Part shown: positions 44,861 to 53,141 of the stretch, in pieces
Position numbering within the stretch: position 1 is the stretch's first letter
How the letters are laid out: each line of letters begins with the position of its first letter
Origin: Oceanobacillus zhaokaii
GTDB lineage: Bacteria > Bacillota > Bacilli > Bacillales > Amphibacillaceae
Length of the DNA: 64,000 bases
Direction of reading: 5' to 3'
NCBI RefSeq assembly: GCF_003352005.1
Contig: NZ_CP024848.1
Location: 3,977,001 to 4,041,000 of the forward strand
Notes under the pieces: model-generated
The model's input: the letters and a program-made list of their open reading frames with translations, nothing else
What the model was told of the DNA's origin: nothing
The model's database searches: none
Translations under genes and position numbers: made by a program

Positions 44861-45370
44861 TCAAATAAGAGAGGTGCTATTATTAAACAATTCCTTTTCA
44901 TACGTTTTCTCATGTTCAAGCAGCCATTCTTTTCTCCACAGACCGCCTGCATAACCAGTTAATTTCCCATTAGAACCAATTATCCTGTGACAGGGAATAA
45001 TAATGCTTAACTTATTTTTCCCATTTGCACTTCCTACCGCTCTAATCGCTTTTTCATTCCCAATGGAAACGGCAATATCCTTGTAGGACCCTGTTTCTGC
45101 ATAAGGAATATCCGTTAAGGCTTTCCATACGTTTTTTTGAAAGTCCGTCCCTTCAACTTCATATGAGAAAGAAAAGTCACGGCGCTTGCCATGGAAATAT
45201 TCCTCAAGCTGGTTATAGCATTCCTCTAATACCTGAGGAGTGTCAGCATGTAGAAAATTCTCCAGTTTATCCTTTTCAGAGAATAAAATTGAGTGGATTG
45301 CCTCTTGATTGCCGATTATTTCTATTATACCTACTGGCGATTGATAATCTAATTTACTTGTTGTTGTCAT
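44861..45370 (-). CDS. ogt: Methylated-DNA-[protein]-cysteine S-methyltransferase
   Basis: A 169-aa suicide repair protein that takes alkyl groups from O6-alkylguanine. The active-site motif IIPCHRIIGSNG lies near residue 130, preceded by KAIRAVGSANGKN. The N-terminal domain is short, as in Ogt/AdaB. ATG at 45370 follows GGAGG. The start overlaps the 3' end of a remnant resembling a 3-methyladenine DNA glycosylase, suggesting that this was once the second gene of a DNA alkylation-repair pair. Confidence 0.92.
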   Translation of the reverse strand: MTTTSKLDYQSPVGIIEIIGNQEAIHSILFSEKDKLENFLHADTPQVLEECYNQLEEYFHGKRRDFSFSYEVEGTDFQKNVWKALTDIPYAETGSYKDIAVSIGNEKAIRAVGSANGKNKLSIIIPCHRIIGSNGKLTGYAGGLWRKEWLLEHEKTYEKELFNNSTSLI

Positions 45371-45465
45371 ATAAAGACCTCCATAGATAAAAAAGTGGCA
45401 TATGTCTGCCAGCCTTTCCAGTCAATAGCGTATGCTTCTAATTCTTTAATCGTCGGTTTCCTCAT
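45367..45465 (-). pseudogene. 3' remnant of a DNA-3-methyladenine glycosylase (AlkA-like)
   Basis: The minus strand reads MRKPTIKELEAYAIDWKGWQ, then TYATF. This resembles the last part of AlkA-type glycosylases, where a W-x-P/G-W-R-T/S-Y-A element precedes a terminal YLW. Here the ending is replaced by LSMEVFI and a stop that overlaps the ogt start (ATGA). No upstream coding sequence remains. The match is from memory of the family and is moderate evidence. A glycosylase gene next to ogt is biologically sensible. Confidence 0.5.
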
Positions 45466-45524
45466 GAAATTTAATGAGTTTCTTTAATATTAGACTCAAT
45501 TTTTTTATGAGTGGGTTGTTTTTT

Positions 45525-45559
45525 GAGATGATATCATACTTAGAGATGATATCATACTT
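45525..45559. repeat. Tandem 18-base repeat with internal palindrome
   Basis: GAGATGATATCATACTT occurs at 45525-45541 and again at 45543-45559. Each unit contains the perfect palindrome ATGATATCAT. A further TGATATATATC stretch lies just before the PadR gene. It could be a pair of operator sites for a dimeric regulator, the PadR protein being the obvious candidate. The remainder of the gap 45466-45773 holds no gene. Confidence 0.5.
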
Positions 45560-45773
45560 TATCCCATCAGATTACACATGAATCCTGGATGGTTATTTTT
45601 ATTGGCTTAAAATTCTTATTTACTTATGGTAAGGTTCCCCCGCAGCTTATCTAAATTGCGGGGTTGACTTTTCCTCTAAAGTTATTTTATTTCCATTTTT
45701 CAGAAAATACACTTGCCTTTCTCGCTAATATCTGATAATTTATATCTAAATGATATATATCCTTTAGATAGGT

Positions 45774-46337
45774 GTGAGCAAACTGAAAAAATATAACGAT
45801 ACAACTTATGCAATATTAGGTATCTTAACTACTGAGTGTAAATCTGGATATGCCATTAAGCAGTTTATTGATCGAAGCTTAAATCATTTTTGGAAAATCA
45901 GTTATGGACAAATATATCCAACTCTCAAACTAATTGTACAAGAGGAATTAGCGGAAGTTCGTGCGTCATCTAGTCCAGGAAAACCAGATAAAAATGAGTA
46001 CTTTCTTACATCAAAAGGAATGGAAATACTTAAAAATTGGTTGAAGCAGCCAGTTGAACATTTACCAATTGAGCGAAACGAAATTTTACTTAAATTATTT
46101 TTTGGTCGCTTTCAGGCGAAAGAAAGTAAGATCTTGCTCCTACAGGATTACAAGCAAAATCTTGAAGGACGTTATCATACCTATGTATCGATTGAACAGG
46201 CTATTATCAATCACAATGATGACAATGATGATTCAATTTATTGGTTGTTTACATTAGATTATGGAAAAAGAATAACAAAGGCTGCGATCGAATGGTGCGA
46301 TTATACTCTTGATAAACTTTCCGCTGAGGAGGATTAA
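45774..46337 (+). CDS. PadR family transcriptional regulator
   Basis: A 187-aa regulator. The PadR winged helix spans about residues 5-80 (YAILGILTTECKSGYAIKQF, then FWKISYGQIYPTLKLI). A C-terminal vinculin-like helical domain follows (about 95-180). GTG at 45774 is the only sensible start, and its ribosome-binding site (AGATAGG) is weak. It ends one base into the following DUF4188 gene region, so the two genes are cotranscribed. PadR proteins usually repress the neighbouring gene and respond to phenolics or other ligands. Confidence 0.9.
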   Translation: MSKLKKYNDTTYAILGILTTECKSGYAIKQFIDRSLNHFWKISYGQIYPTLKLIVQEELAEVRASSSPGKPDKNEYFLTSKGMEILKNWLKQPVEHLPIERNEILLKLFFGRFQAKESKILLLQDYKQNLEGRYHTYVSIEQAIINHNDDNDDSIYWLFTLDYGKRITKAAIEWCDYTLDKLSAEED

Positions 46338-46339
46338 TG

Positions 46340-46813
46340 ATGGCCAACCAAATTTTTAATGGGCGTTACACAGTTGATAATTCGGAGGATATTATCATTT
46401 TCATAATTGGGATGAGAGTGAACAAGCGAATTGCGATTCATAAGTGGTTACCAGTTTTTAATGCAATGCCTGGAATGATTAAAGAACTTTATATGAACAA
46501 AGAGGAACTAGGGTTTTTATCAATGGAAAGTTACTTCGGATTCAGAACCACTGCCATGATCCAATATTGGCGTTCAATTGAAGATTTGCTTGCTTATGCT
46601 AAAAGTGAAAAGCATCTTAAAGCTTGGAAAAATTTCAATCAAAAAACACGTAACAATGATGCGGTTGGAATTTACCATGAAACGTTTCAAGTAAGTAAGG
46701 GTCATTATGAATCTATTTCTGTAAATATGCCTCACTATGGCTTAGGAAAGGCATTGAACCATATCCCTATTACTATAGAACGTAATTCTGCCAGTAAACG
46801 ACTAAAGAAATAA
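46340..46813 (+). CDS. DUF4188 domain-containing protein
   Basis: A 157-aa protein. Sequences such as QIFNGRYTVDNSEDIIIFII, then GMRVN, and MIQYWRSIEDLLAYAKSEKH are typical of DUF4188, a ferredoxin-like fold with monooxygenase-like members. The biochemical role is not established. Two adjacent ATGs exist; the second (46340) is seven bases from GGAGG and is preferred over the one at 46337. It is coupled to the upstream PadR gene, which probably controls it. Confidence 0.85.
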   Translation: MANQIFNGRYTVDNSEDIIIFIIGMRVNKRIAIHKWLPVFNAMPGMIKELYMNKEELGFLSMESYFGFRTTAMIQYWRSIEDLLAYAKSEKHLKAWKNFNQKTRNNDAVGIYHETFQVSKGHYESISVNMPHYGLGKALNHIPITIERNSASKRLKK

Positions 46814-46921
46814 TAATTTGATTTCAATTAGGTGCTTTCTTTTTTTATAAATATTGAATAAGTGGTAAGTGAATTTATTAAATATGGTTTATGTTCGAAA
46901 ATGAGTGAACTTATTAGAAAG

Positions 46922-46953
46922 AACCCAGCCCTCTTTTTGATGAAGGCTGGGTT
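46922..46953. terminator. Bidirectional terminator between convergent genes
   Basis: AACCCAGCC (46922-46930) pairs exactly with GGCTGGGTT (46945-46953). It marks the border between local AT-rich DNA and the GC-richer block to the right. Confidence 0.8.
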
Positions 46954-46983
46954 AATTATAGAAATTAGAATAAGATTTACTAG

Positions 46984-48588
46984 TTACTCAACAACTTTCA
47001 CATCGCTGATTCCGTCGGCAACCCTTAGCTTAGCTCCGTCGACGCCGTCGACGACATTTCCCACCAAGTTAAGGTCCTTTCCTGCATCAATTCTGATGCC
47101 ATTGGTAGCCTGTCGAATAACGTTGGACTCGATTCTGACGCCAGAGGGAATTCCTGTGCCCCGTCCATCAGTACCGCTATCCTCTTTAAGACGGATAGCC
47201 CAGAACCCGTCAGTCCCTCCAGTTATGTGGTTACCGTGCAACTCCGTGCCCGGCCCATTGCGGACCTCGATGCCGGTCTTCGAATCCTCCCCGGCTGTAA
47301 TCCTATTGTCCTCGATGAGGGTGTCAGGAGTACCCAGGATGACGAGGATTCCCTGACCGTTTCCAATTAGGTCGTTGGAGTGGACCCAGTTTCCAGGTCC
47401 TGAGGCGTCGTGCTTGTTCTTGGACCCGCCGGAATTGCCCAGTGCAATGCCTGCCCGCTGACCGCCGATGACCGTGTTATCCCGGACCTCGTTCAGGTAT
47501 TCACCCTCGCCGTGCAGGTCGATAGCGTCGAGATGGCTTCCGACGATGGTATTCTCCGCAACGAGATTGTTGTGCGTGGGGAACTGCAGCAAAATGGCGT
47601 GCCGCAGATGCCTGCCATCGAAGGTATTGCCGATGACGACGTTGTGCCTGGAATCGTTGGCAGCATTTGGATCATGCTGGTCCGCTGAGCCCTCAATAGC
47701 AATGCCGTAGCCCTGTCCTCCAGGACCAACGGCTGTGGCCTCACTAATGTAGTTTCCAGAGAGGGTCACTTCACGGCTTGCCTTGACTGAAATGCCGTGG
47801 CGCTCGAACCTGCGGATGCCCAGGTTCTCCACTAGGACCTGAGAGCTGGCCTGCCCTTCGTGAGCTCCAAGGTAGATCCCGTACATCGGGCCGCCACTTG
47901 CGTCGCCGTCGTCGGGGTCGTCGCCAAGTGGACCCTCATGACGGGAGGTGATGGTGAAGTTAGCGACGATGACGTCGTGAATGCCGGAGCCGCGGATCAC
48001 CCGGCTGTCATCCTCTCCGTCAAGGGAGGTCAGCAGTACGGTATTCTCCTGGCCTTCACCGCGCAGGTCCACGCCGCTGTGCAGCACGATGTTCGCCGAC
48101 TCGTCGTCCGGGTCAGTGGAACGCAGGTCATACGTACCGGCTGGCAGCCGGACTTCGTCACCCGGTTCAGCCGCGTCCAGAGCAGCTCGGATAGCTGCTG
48201 CGTCGTCGTCTGAGTCCGGATTCGGATTTGCCCCAAAGTCCGTAACATCCAGGGTCCTGCCCGTGGCCGGACCCGGTTTCGGCACCTCGATTGGCGCGCC
48301 GGTCCTGTCCACTAAGCCAGGAAGCTGCCAGTCGCCTTGTTCGGACGGAGTAGGTTCCACTGCTTCATCATTCTTGGACGGTGCGGGCTCTACGGCTTCA
48401 TCACTCTCGGACGGTGCGGGTTCTATGGCTTCATCACTCTTAGATGGTATGGGTTCTACGGCTTCATCGTTTTCGACCAGCCCGTCGGATTCCTCGACGG
48501 TGCATGCGGTCAAGAGGACCAACAGGACAAAAACCACCCACCATGTATGCGCCAGCCCTCGCCGGCTGTTTTGAACATATTCCTTCAT
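46984..48588 (-). CDS. Right-handed parallel beta-helix lipoprotein (pectate-lyase-like), GC-rich
   Basis: A 534-aa lipoprotein. The signal VFVLLVLLTAC ends in the lipobox LTAC near residue 29. Four 12-residue repeats (form SxxDEAVEPxPS, about 45-90) make an acidic linker. A Pectate_lyase_3-like start (TLDVTDFGANPNPDSDDDAA) leads into many beta-helix coils rich in NxI/GN turns to the C-terminus. Such folds bind or cleave polysaccharides outside the cell. Catalytic residues could not be assigned. GC content is clearly higher than in the flanks, with G/C-ending codons dominant, as expected for transfer from a high-GC donor. It follows the GH3 gene on the same strand, suggesting a joint carbohydrate role. 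Confidence 0.8.
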   Translation of the reverse strand: MKEYVQNSRRGLAHTWWVVFVLLVLLTACTVEESDGLVENDEAVEPIPSKSDEAIEPAPSESDEAVEPAPSKNDEAVEPTPSEQGDWQLPGLVDRTGAPIEVPKPGPATGRTLDVTDFGANPNPDSDDDAAAIRAALDAAEPGDEVRLPAGTYDLRSTDPDDESANIVLHSGVDLRGEGQENTVLLTSLDGEDDSRVIRGSGIHDVIVANFTITSRHEGPLGDDPDDGDASGGPMYGIYLGAHEGQASSQVLVENLGIRRFERHGISVKASREVTLSGNYISEATAVGPGGQGYGIAIEGSADQHDPNAANDSRHNVVIGNTFDGRHLRHAILLQFPTHNNLVAENTIVGSHLDAIDLHGEGEYLNEVRDNTVIGGQRAGIALGNSGGSKNKHDASGPGNWVHSNDLIGNGQGILVILGTPDTLIEDNRITAGEDSKTGIEVRNGPGTELHGNHITGGTDGFWAIRLKEDSGTDGRGTGIPSGVRIESNVIRQATNGIRIDAGKDLNLVGNVVDGVDGAKLRVADGISDVKVVE

Positions 48589-48650
48589 CAGACTTCTTAC
48601 TTCCTTTCTGCACTCTTTTCATCCCCCGTCACACATGAAGGAGACGAGAA

Positions 48651-48678
48651 AGGCGGTGAGCCAACTCGCTCACCGCCT
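48651..48678 (-). terminator. Hairpin between GH3 and beta-helix genes
   Basis: AGGCGGTGAGC (48651-48661) pairs exactly with GCTCACCGCCT (48668-48678). It is GC-rich like the neighbouring genes and lacks a long T-run on the minus strand. Confidence 0.65.
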
Positions 48679-48769
48679 TCAGGATGCCCCGATGCCCCCT
48701 ACAGGGTCGTCAGGCGTCATTCCATGGCCAGGGGACTACCGATTAGAGTTCCCCCTGCCATTGCTGTTA

Positions 48770-51274
48770 TCATTGGCTGTTGCCATTGTTGTTACCTTTG
48801 TTGTTGCCTTTGTTACCATTGTTATTACCTTTGTTGTTGTCTTTACCGTTGTCTTTGTTAAGTTTGAAGTTCAACGGGATATCTTTTTCCAATGGAGTGT
48901 CTGCTGAAGAACCACCGACATGTACGCGGTATTTTCCATCAACAGTAGCCCAATCGCCATCAGCCCAGTTCGCTAGGTTGTCCGGTTCTTCCGGAATGAA
49001 ATAAGAGAACGGGTGGTTAGAGTCAGCCTGGTTAATTCTCACGGTCACGCGTTGACTCTCACCCGGCTTAAGATCAACCTTCTCGAAGTTGACAAGACGT
49101 TTGGTTGGCTGTCCTGCCTCGTCCGGCAGTGTCAGGTAGACCTGTGCCGCTTCTTTTCCGGCAACATCACCAGTGTTCGTGATGGTGAAGGACACGTCAA
49201 TACCGGACAACGAGCCGTTATTGCCTTTGCCTTTCGAATTACCTTCACCGCGTACCTTTTTCACCTTAAGGTCATCATACTCAAAAGTTGTATACGATAG
49301 ACCGTACCCGAATGGGAAGACTGGCTTCACATCGTTTGCTTCATACCAGCGGTAGCCCATCTCTAGACCCTCAGTGTACTTGGCAATTAGTTGGTCGGAA
49401 CCATCACCGTATGGACCTGGTCCACCTGGCTTGCCAGTATCTTGACGCGTTCCAGGGAATTGCTCTTCTGTCGCGAAGGCAGCTTCTCGCTCTGTCGCAC
49501 CGAATGTCATAGGTAGCTTACCGGAAGGATTAACTTTACCGTAAAGCAAGTTGGCCACAGCATTTCCATCCTCCATGCCTGGGAACCAAGCTTCAAGTAC
49601 TGCTGGTACCTCATCCAACCACGGCATAAGCACCGTACCGGAAGTCTTCAGAACTACAGCGGTATTCTCCGCATTTGCCTTCAGAACCGCATCGATTAGT
49701 GGCTCTTGCTCCACCCAGTCTTCTCGGTCCTTGTGTTCGTCAAGGTCGATAGCCGGAAAGCCAAGGGTATCGCGGTCCACAGTCTCATGCGGGTTGTCGC
49801 CGATCATGAGAAGCACGACGTCGGACTCAGCAGCCAGCTTAGCAGCGGCCTCCGGGTCACGGCCATCGTTGTATGTTACTTCAGTGTCATAGCCTAGTTC
49901 CTCGATAACGTTCTCTAGTCCTTCTTGCGGAGTAACCGTGTAAGGAGTTTCTACGTTCTCGTTATTGTCCCGAACAGAGCGCGGAGACATCTTTGCCTCA
50001 CCAGCAAACCATTCAAGACCGATTAGTGCGATTGACTCCGGCTCACCGTCCAGCGGCAGGAAGTCGTTATCGTTCTTTAATAGCACAGACCCTTCCTCTG
50101 CCATCTTCCGTGCGCTAGCACCATTAGCAATCGGATCAACGATCTCCGGCAGGAACTCGTCGTAAGGCTCATCCATGTGGCCATACTCGATCATCTTAAT
50201 GTAGCGCGGACGAAGAAGATTGTCGATGTCGTCCTCGGTTACCTCACCTGAATCAAGTGCATCCTGGATTATTTCTTGAGTATAGTACTGCGGTGCCCAG
50301 TCGAGCTCGACATTCATGCCCGCCTTGATGGCTGCAACCGTGTCGTGAACCGCGCGACGGTCACTCATAACGTAACCATCAAAGCCCCAGTTGTCCCTTA
50401 GTGCATCTTGAAGCAATTCAGAGCTATCACAAGCATAAGTGCCGTTAACATCCGGGAATGAGCACATCACGGAGGCTGGATCAGCATCCTTGACGGTCAT
50501 CTCGAAAGGTAGCATGTACAGTTCGTTCATAGCCTTTGAGGGAACCTGAACACCCATCGTCCATCGCTCAGTCTCTTGCTCGTTGCCGGCCAAGTGCTTA
50601 AGCTGTGCCTGGACACCCTGGTCCTGGATGCCCTTGACCTGCTGAGTCGCCAGGATACCCGTCAAGTATGGGTCCTCACTGAAGTACTCATAGTTACGGC
50701 CACCGTACGGGTGACGAATAAGGTTCATGCCCGGTCCAAGCAACACGTGATGTGCGAAGGCACGAGTCTCTTCGCCGAGAATTCGGCCTGCATCATAGTT
50801 CAACCCTCGGTCGAAAGTTGCGGCCAGCGCTGGTGTGGAAGGAAGTCCCGTCGCTATCGGGTCATTGCCACACGATCCACCTTTTACGCCCGTACCACCG
50901 TTTGTCATACGGATTGTGGGAATACCCAGGTCCTCAATCCCACGGATTTGACGGCCAGTGTCCTGCCACTCACACCCAGGCAAAGTACCCTCGGGAGCGA
51001 ATTCACCGTTCTGGTACTTACTAGTACCTCCCTTGTTGATGACAACCGTCTCACCGGTGTCGTTCTCATTGAAACGGGAAATGGCGATTTGTTGGATTTT
51101 CTGTTCCATCGTCATCTCATCGAGAAGCAGCTCGGTGCGCTCCTCAGCAGACAACTTGGTATTCATCCAGGGGTTAATCCCTTCCGTTCCACCGTTCATC
51201 GCATTAGCAGGATTTACTAACGAAGACATAATGATTAGTGCTGTCAAAAAAATTGTACTAATTCTTTTTTTCAT
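48770..51274 (-). CDS. Secreted glycoside hydrolase family 3 protein (beta-glucosidase type)
   Basis: An 834-aa exported glycosidase. The signal peptide is KKRISTIFLTALIIMSSLVN followed by PANA. The GH3 N-terminal barrel contains GPGMNLIRHPYGGRNYEYFS, LKHLAGNEQETER and the nucleophile region GFDGYVMSDRRAVHDT. The GH3 C-terminal domain (about 385-640; GSVLLKNDNDFLPL) and a fibronectin III-like domain (about 690-800) follow. The last 28 residues are a Asn/Gly/Lys tail (NKGNNNGNKGNNKGNNNG). The nucleophile context is SDRR rather than the common SDW. Its GC content is above that of the flanks. ATG at 51274 follows GGGAG. Confidence 0.88.
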   Translation of the reverse strand: MKKRISTIFLTALIIMSSLVNPANAMNGGTEGINPWMNTKLSAEERTELLLDEMTMEQKIQQIAISRFNENDTGETVVINKGGTSKYQNGEFAPEGTLPGCEWQDTGRQIRGIEDLGIPTIRMTNGGTGVKGGSCGNDPIATGLPSTPALAATFDRGLNYDAGRILGEETRAFAHHVLLGPGMNLIRHPYGGRNYEYFSEDPYLTGILATQQVKGIQDQGVQAQLKHLAGNEQETERWTMGVQVPSKAMNELYMLPFEMTVKDADPASVMCSFPDVNGTYACDSSELLQDALRDNWGFDGYVMSDRRAVHDTVAAIKAGMNVELDWAPQYYTQEIIQDALDSGEVTEDDIDNLLRPRYIKMIEYGHMDEPYDEFLPEIVDPIANGASARKMAEEGSVLLKNDNDFLPLDGEPESIALIGLEWFAGEAKMSPRSVRDNNENVETPYTVTPQEGLENVIEELGYDTEVTYNDGRDPEAAAKLAAESDVVLLMIGDNPHETVDRDTLGFPAIDLDEHKDREDWVEQEPLIDAVLKANAENTAVVLKTSGTVLMPWLDEVPAVLEAWFPGMEDGNAVANLLYGKVNPSGKLPMTFGATEREAAFATEEQFPGTRQDTGKPGGPGPYGDGSDQLIAKYTEGLEMGYRWYEANDVKPVFPFGYGLSYTTFEYDDLKVKKVRGEGNSKGKGNNGSLSGIDVSFTITNTGDVAGKEAAQVYLTLPDEAGQPTKRLVNFEKVDLKPGESQRVTVRINQADSNHPFSYFIPEEPDNLANWADGDWATVDGKYRVHVGGSSADTPLEKDIPLNFKLNKDNGKDNNKGNNNGNKGNNKGNNNGNSQ

Positions 51275-51727
51275 TCTAGTTTCTCCCTTACTATGTATTA
51301 ATCTATTAGTAGTAAAGTAATTCGTATTGTCATCTCGCTTACTAGCCTACCAAGTCCCTTAGTATAGAGAAAAACTATTACGCTAGTATGAACGGTTTAT
51401 TACAAAACAATAATAAAAACCACGGAATTAGTAACGCGCCAAAAGTCCTGAAAACAGCACTCAAACACTGTACGAATCAATGATTTGGCAATTTAACAAC
51501 CAAAATAAATAAACTTAAATAAGCATTATACTTCATTATTCTAAATATACGGTTCTGGAATAGAATGGAAGCACGCCCATTTATTAGGTAATAATTGTTA
51601 TTGTGGTATTTGGAAATCGAATCTCTCTGTGTAAAATTTTTCATCAATCTTATTCGAAAAAGCCAAATCAAAAAGAGATGACCACCAAAAATGGTTGCCA
51701 CCTCTATATTGTTTAATAAATCCCTCT
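51275..51727. other. Intergenic region upstream of the GH3 gene
   Basis: AT-rich 450 bp. A 74-codon frame at 51477-51701 (minus) has no ribosome-binding site and random composition. A short oligo-T stretch near 51280 and the direct return to AT-rich sequence mark the right border of the GC-rich block. No operator or terminator was convincing. Confidence 0.4.
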
Positions 51728-52876
51728 TTATTTCGATAATCCTAAAATTAACGCTTTATAAATATCGAAGAATGCAAAGTAGTAATCTTTATAGACATAT
51801 TCATCTGTTTTGTGTGCCATTTTTGTTTCGCCTGGACCAAACATCATGAATGGGAAGTTATCATCTTTACCTCGTAATAAGTTTGATGCATCCGTCACCC
51901 CTGGCGAACCTTTAACGGAGATTTCCAAATCTAAGTATTTTTTACCGAGTTCTTTAGCAAGATCAACCATTTCAGATTGTCCTGAAGTGAAAACACTTGG
52001 TAATGACATTGTCACTTCAACATCAATATTAGAGCCTTCTTTATTGTATTTGTCAGCTGTTTTGTTGAATAGGTCAATCACTTCATCGTTATCAAATTCT
52101 GGAATAGTACGTACGTTTATTTCAGCTACAGCTTTTTCTGGAACTGAGTTTACTTGGTTCCCTGCATTAAAAATAGTTGTACTCATAACCAATTTATCCA
52201 GAACTTCATTTTTACGATCATCGCCATTCAATTTCCCGTCTACTTCTAACAGATATTCCATCAATGGATTAATCGCGTTATAACCTTGGTCAGGCATAGA
52301 GCTGTGTGCTGCTTCACCAATAGACGTTACACGCAAGTTAAGTGATCCTTTGTGAGAGTAAATAATCGTGTCATGAGAAGGTTCAGCTACCCAAAGATAA
52401 TCTACATCGTCCATATAGCCTTCTTCGTATAATTTTTTAGAACCTGCGCCACCGACTTCTTCACCAGTCGTTGCCATAAAACGGACGGTACCATTTTTTA
52501 GTTCATTATTTTCCTTGAGTTCAATCATCACTAATGCAAGGTTTACTAAACCTGCTTTCATGTCATTTGTTCCACGTCCGTATAATTTGCCGTCTCTTTC
52601 TGTCAATGTGAACGGATCCGTTGTCCACTCGCTTTCATCCCCAGGAGAAACGACATCCATATGACCAGAAACGCCAATGACTGGACTCCCGCTTCCAACT
52701 TCAGCCACTAAGTTAACACGAGTGTCTGTAACTGGAACAATTTTAGATTCAATGCCATATTCAGCAAATAAATCTTTCAAGTAATTTGCCACTTCGATTT
52801 CGTTTTCATTAATAGATTTAATCGCTATTATGTCAGATAAAATCTTTATCTTTTCTTCTTCTGTGAAATGTTTCAT
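51728..52876 (-). CDS. M20 family deacylase (ArgE/DapE type)
   Basis: A 382-aa zinc-dependent amidohydrolase/peptidase. Metal motifs are GVSGHMDVVSPGDESEW (about residue 70), GRGTNDMKAGL (about 100), TTGEEVGGAGS (about 140) and WVAEPSHDT. The late histidine is in ETKMAHKTDEYV. It removes acyl or succinyl groups from amino acids or cleaves small peptides; subfamily substrate cannot be fixed. ATG at 52876 sits eight bases after GGAGG; an ATG 18 bases further up overlaps the site and is rejected. Monocistronic. Confidence 0.88.
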   Translation of the reverse strand: MKHFTEEEKIKILSDIIAIKSINENEIEVANYLKDLFAEYGIESKIVPVTDTRVNLVAEVGSGSPVIGVSGHMDVVSPGDESEWTTDPFTLTERDGKLYGRGTNDMKAGLVNLALVMIELKENNELKNGTVRFMATTGEEVGGAGSKKLYEEGYMDDVDYLWVAEPSHDTIIYSHKGSLNLRVTSIGEAAHSSMPDQGYNAINPLMEYLLEVDGKLNGDDRKNEVLDKLVMSTTIFNAGNQVNSVPEKAVAEINVRTIPEFDNDEVIDLFNKTADKYNKEGSNIDVEVTMSLPSVFTSGQSEMVDLAKELGKKYLDLEISVKGSPGVTDASNLLRGKDDNFPFMMFGPGETKMAHKTDEYVYKDYYFAFFDIYKALILGLSK

Positions 52877-53141
52877 ACTAAAACCCTCCAACATTTTATC
52901 TGTCTATCCTCAGATGAGAATATAATTGTATTTTCCCGAAAAATCCATTAATAAGTTAGGCACTTAAAGATTCTCCGGAACTATAATATCACTTTATATT
53001 TTCTCGCTTCTTGGTAAGAATCTTTATCAAATTTTAATTTCCAATGACTGCTGTTTGGGGCAGTGATAGTATACCCATCCGGTTGTAATTAAAACAATTC
53101 AATTAATAAGGTTTAAAGATATGTGTTTTAACTCCTGCTCC

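Noticed and set aside
47981..48574. A 197-codon plus-strand frame opposite the beta-helix gene
   Set aside because: GC-rich coding DNA commonly leaves long antisense frames; no start signal and a Ser/Arg-rich composition.
50576..51220. A 214-codon plus-strand frame opposite the GH3 gene
   Set aside because: Antisense shadow of a well-supported secreted glycosidase; no ribosome-binding site.
51477..51701. A 74-codon minus-strand open frame between the GH3 and M20 genes
   Set aside because: No ribosome-binding site and AT-driven Ile/Phe/Asn-rich composition; judged non-coding.
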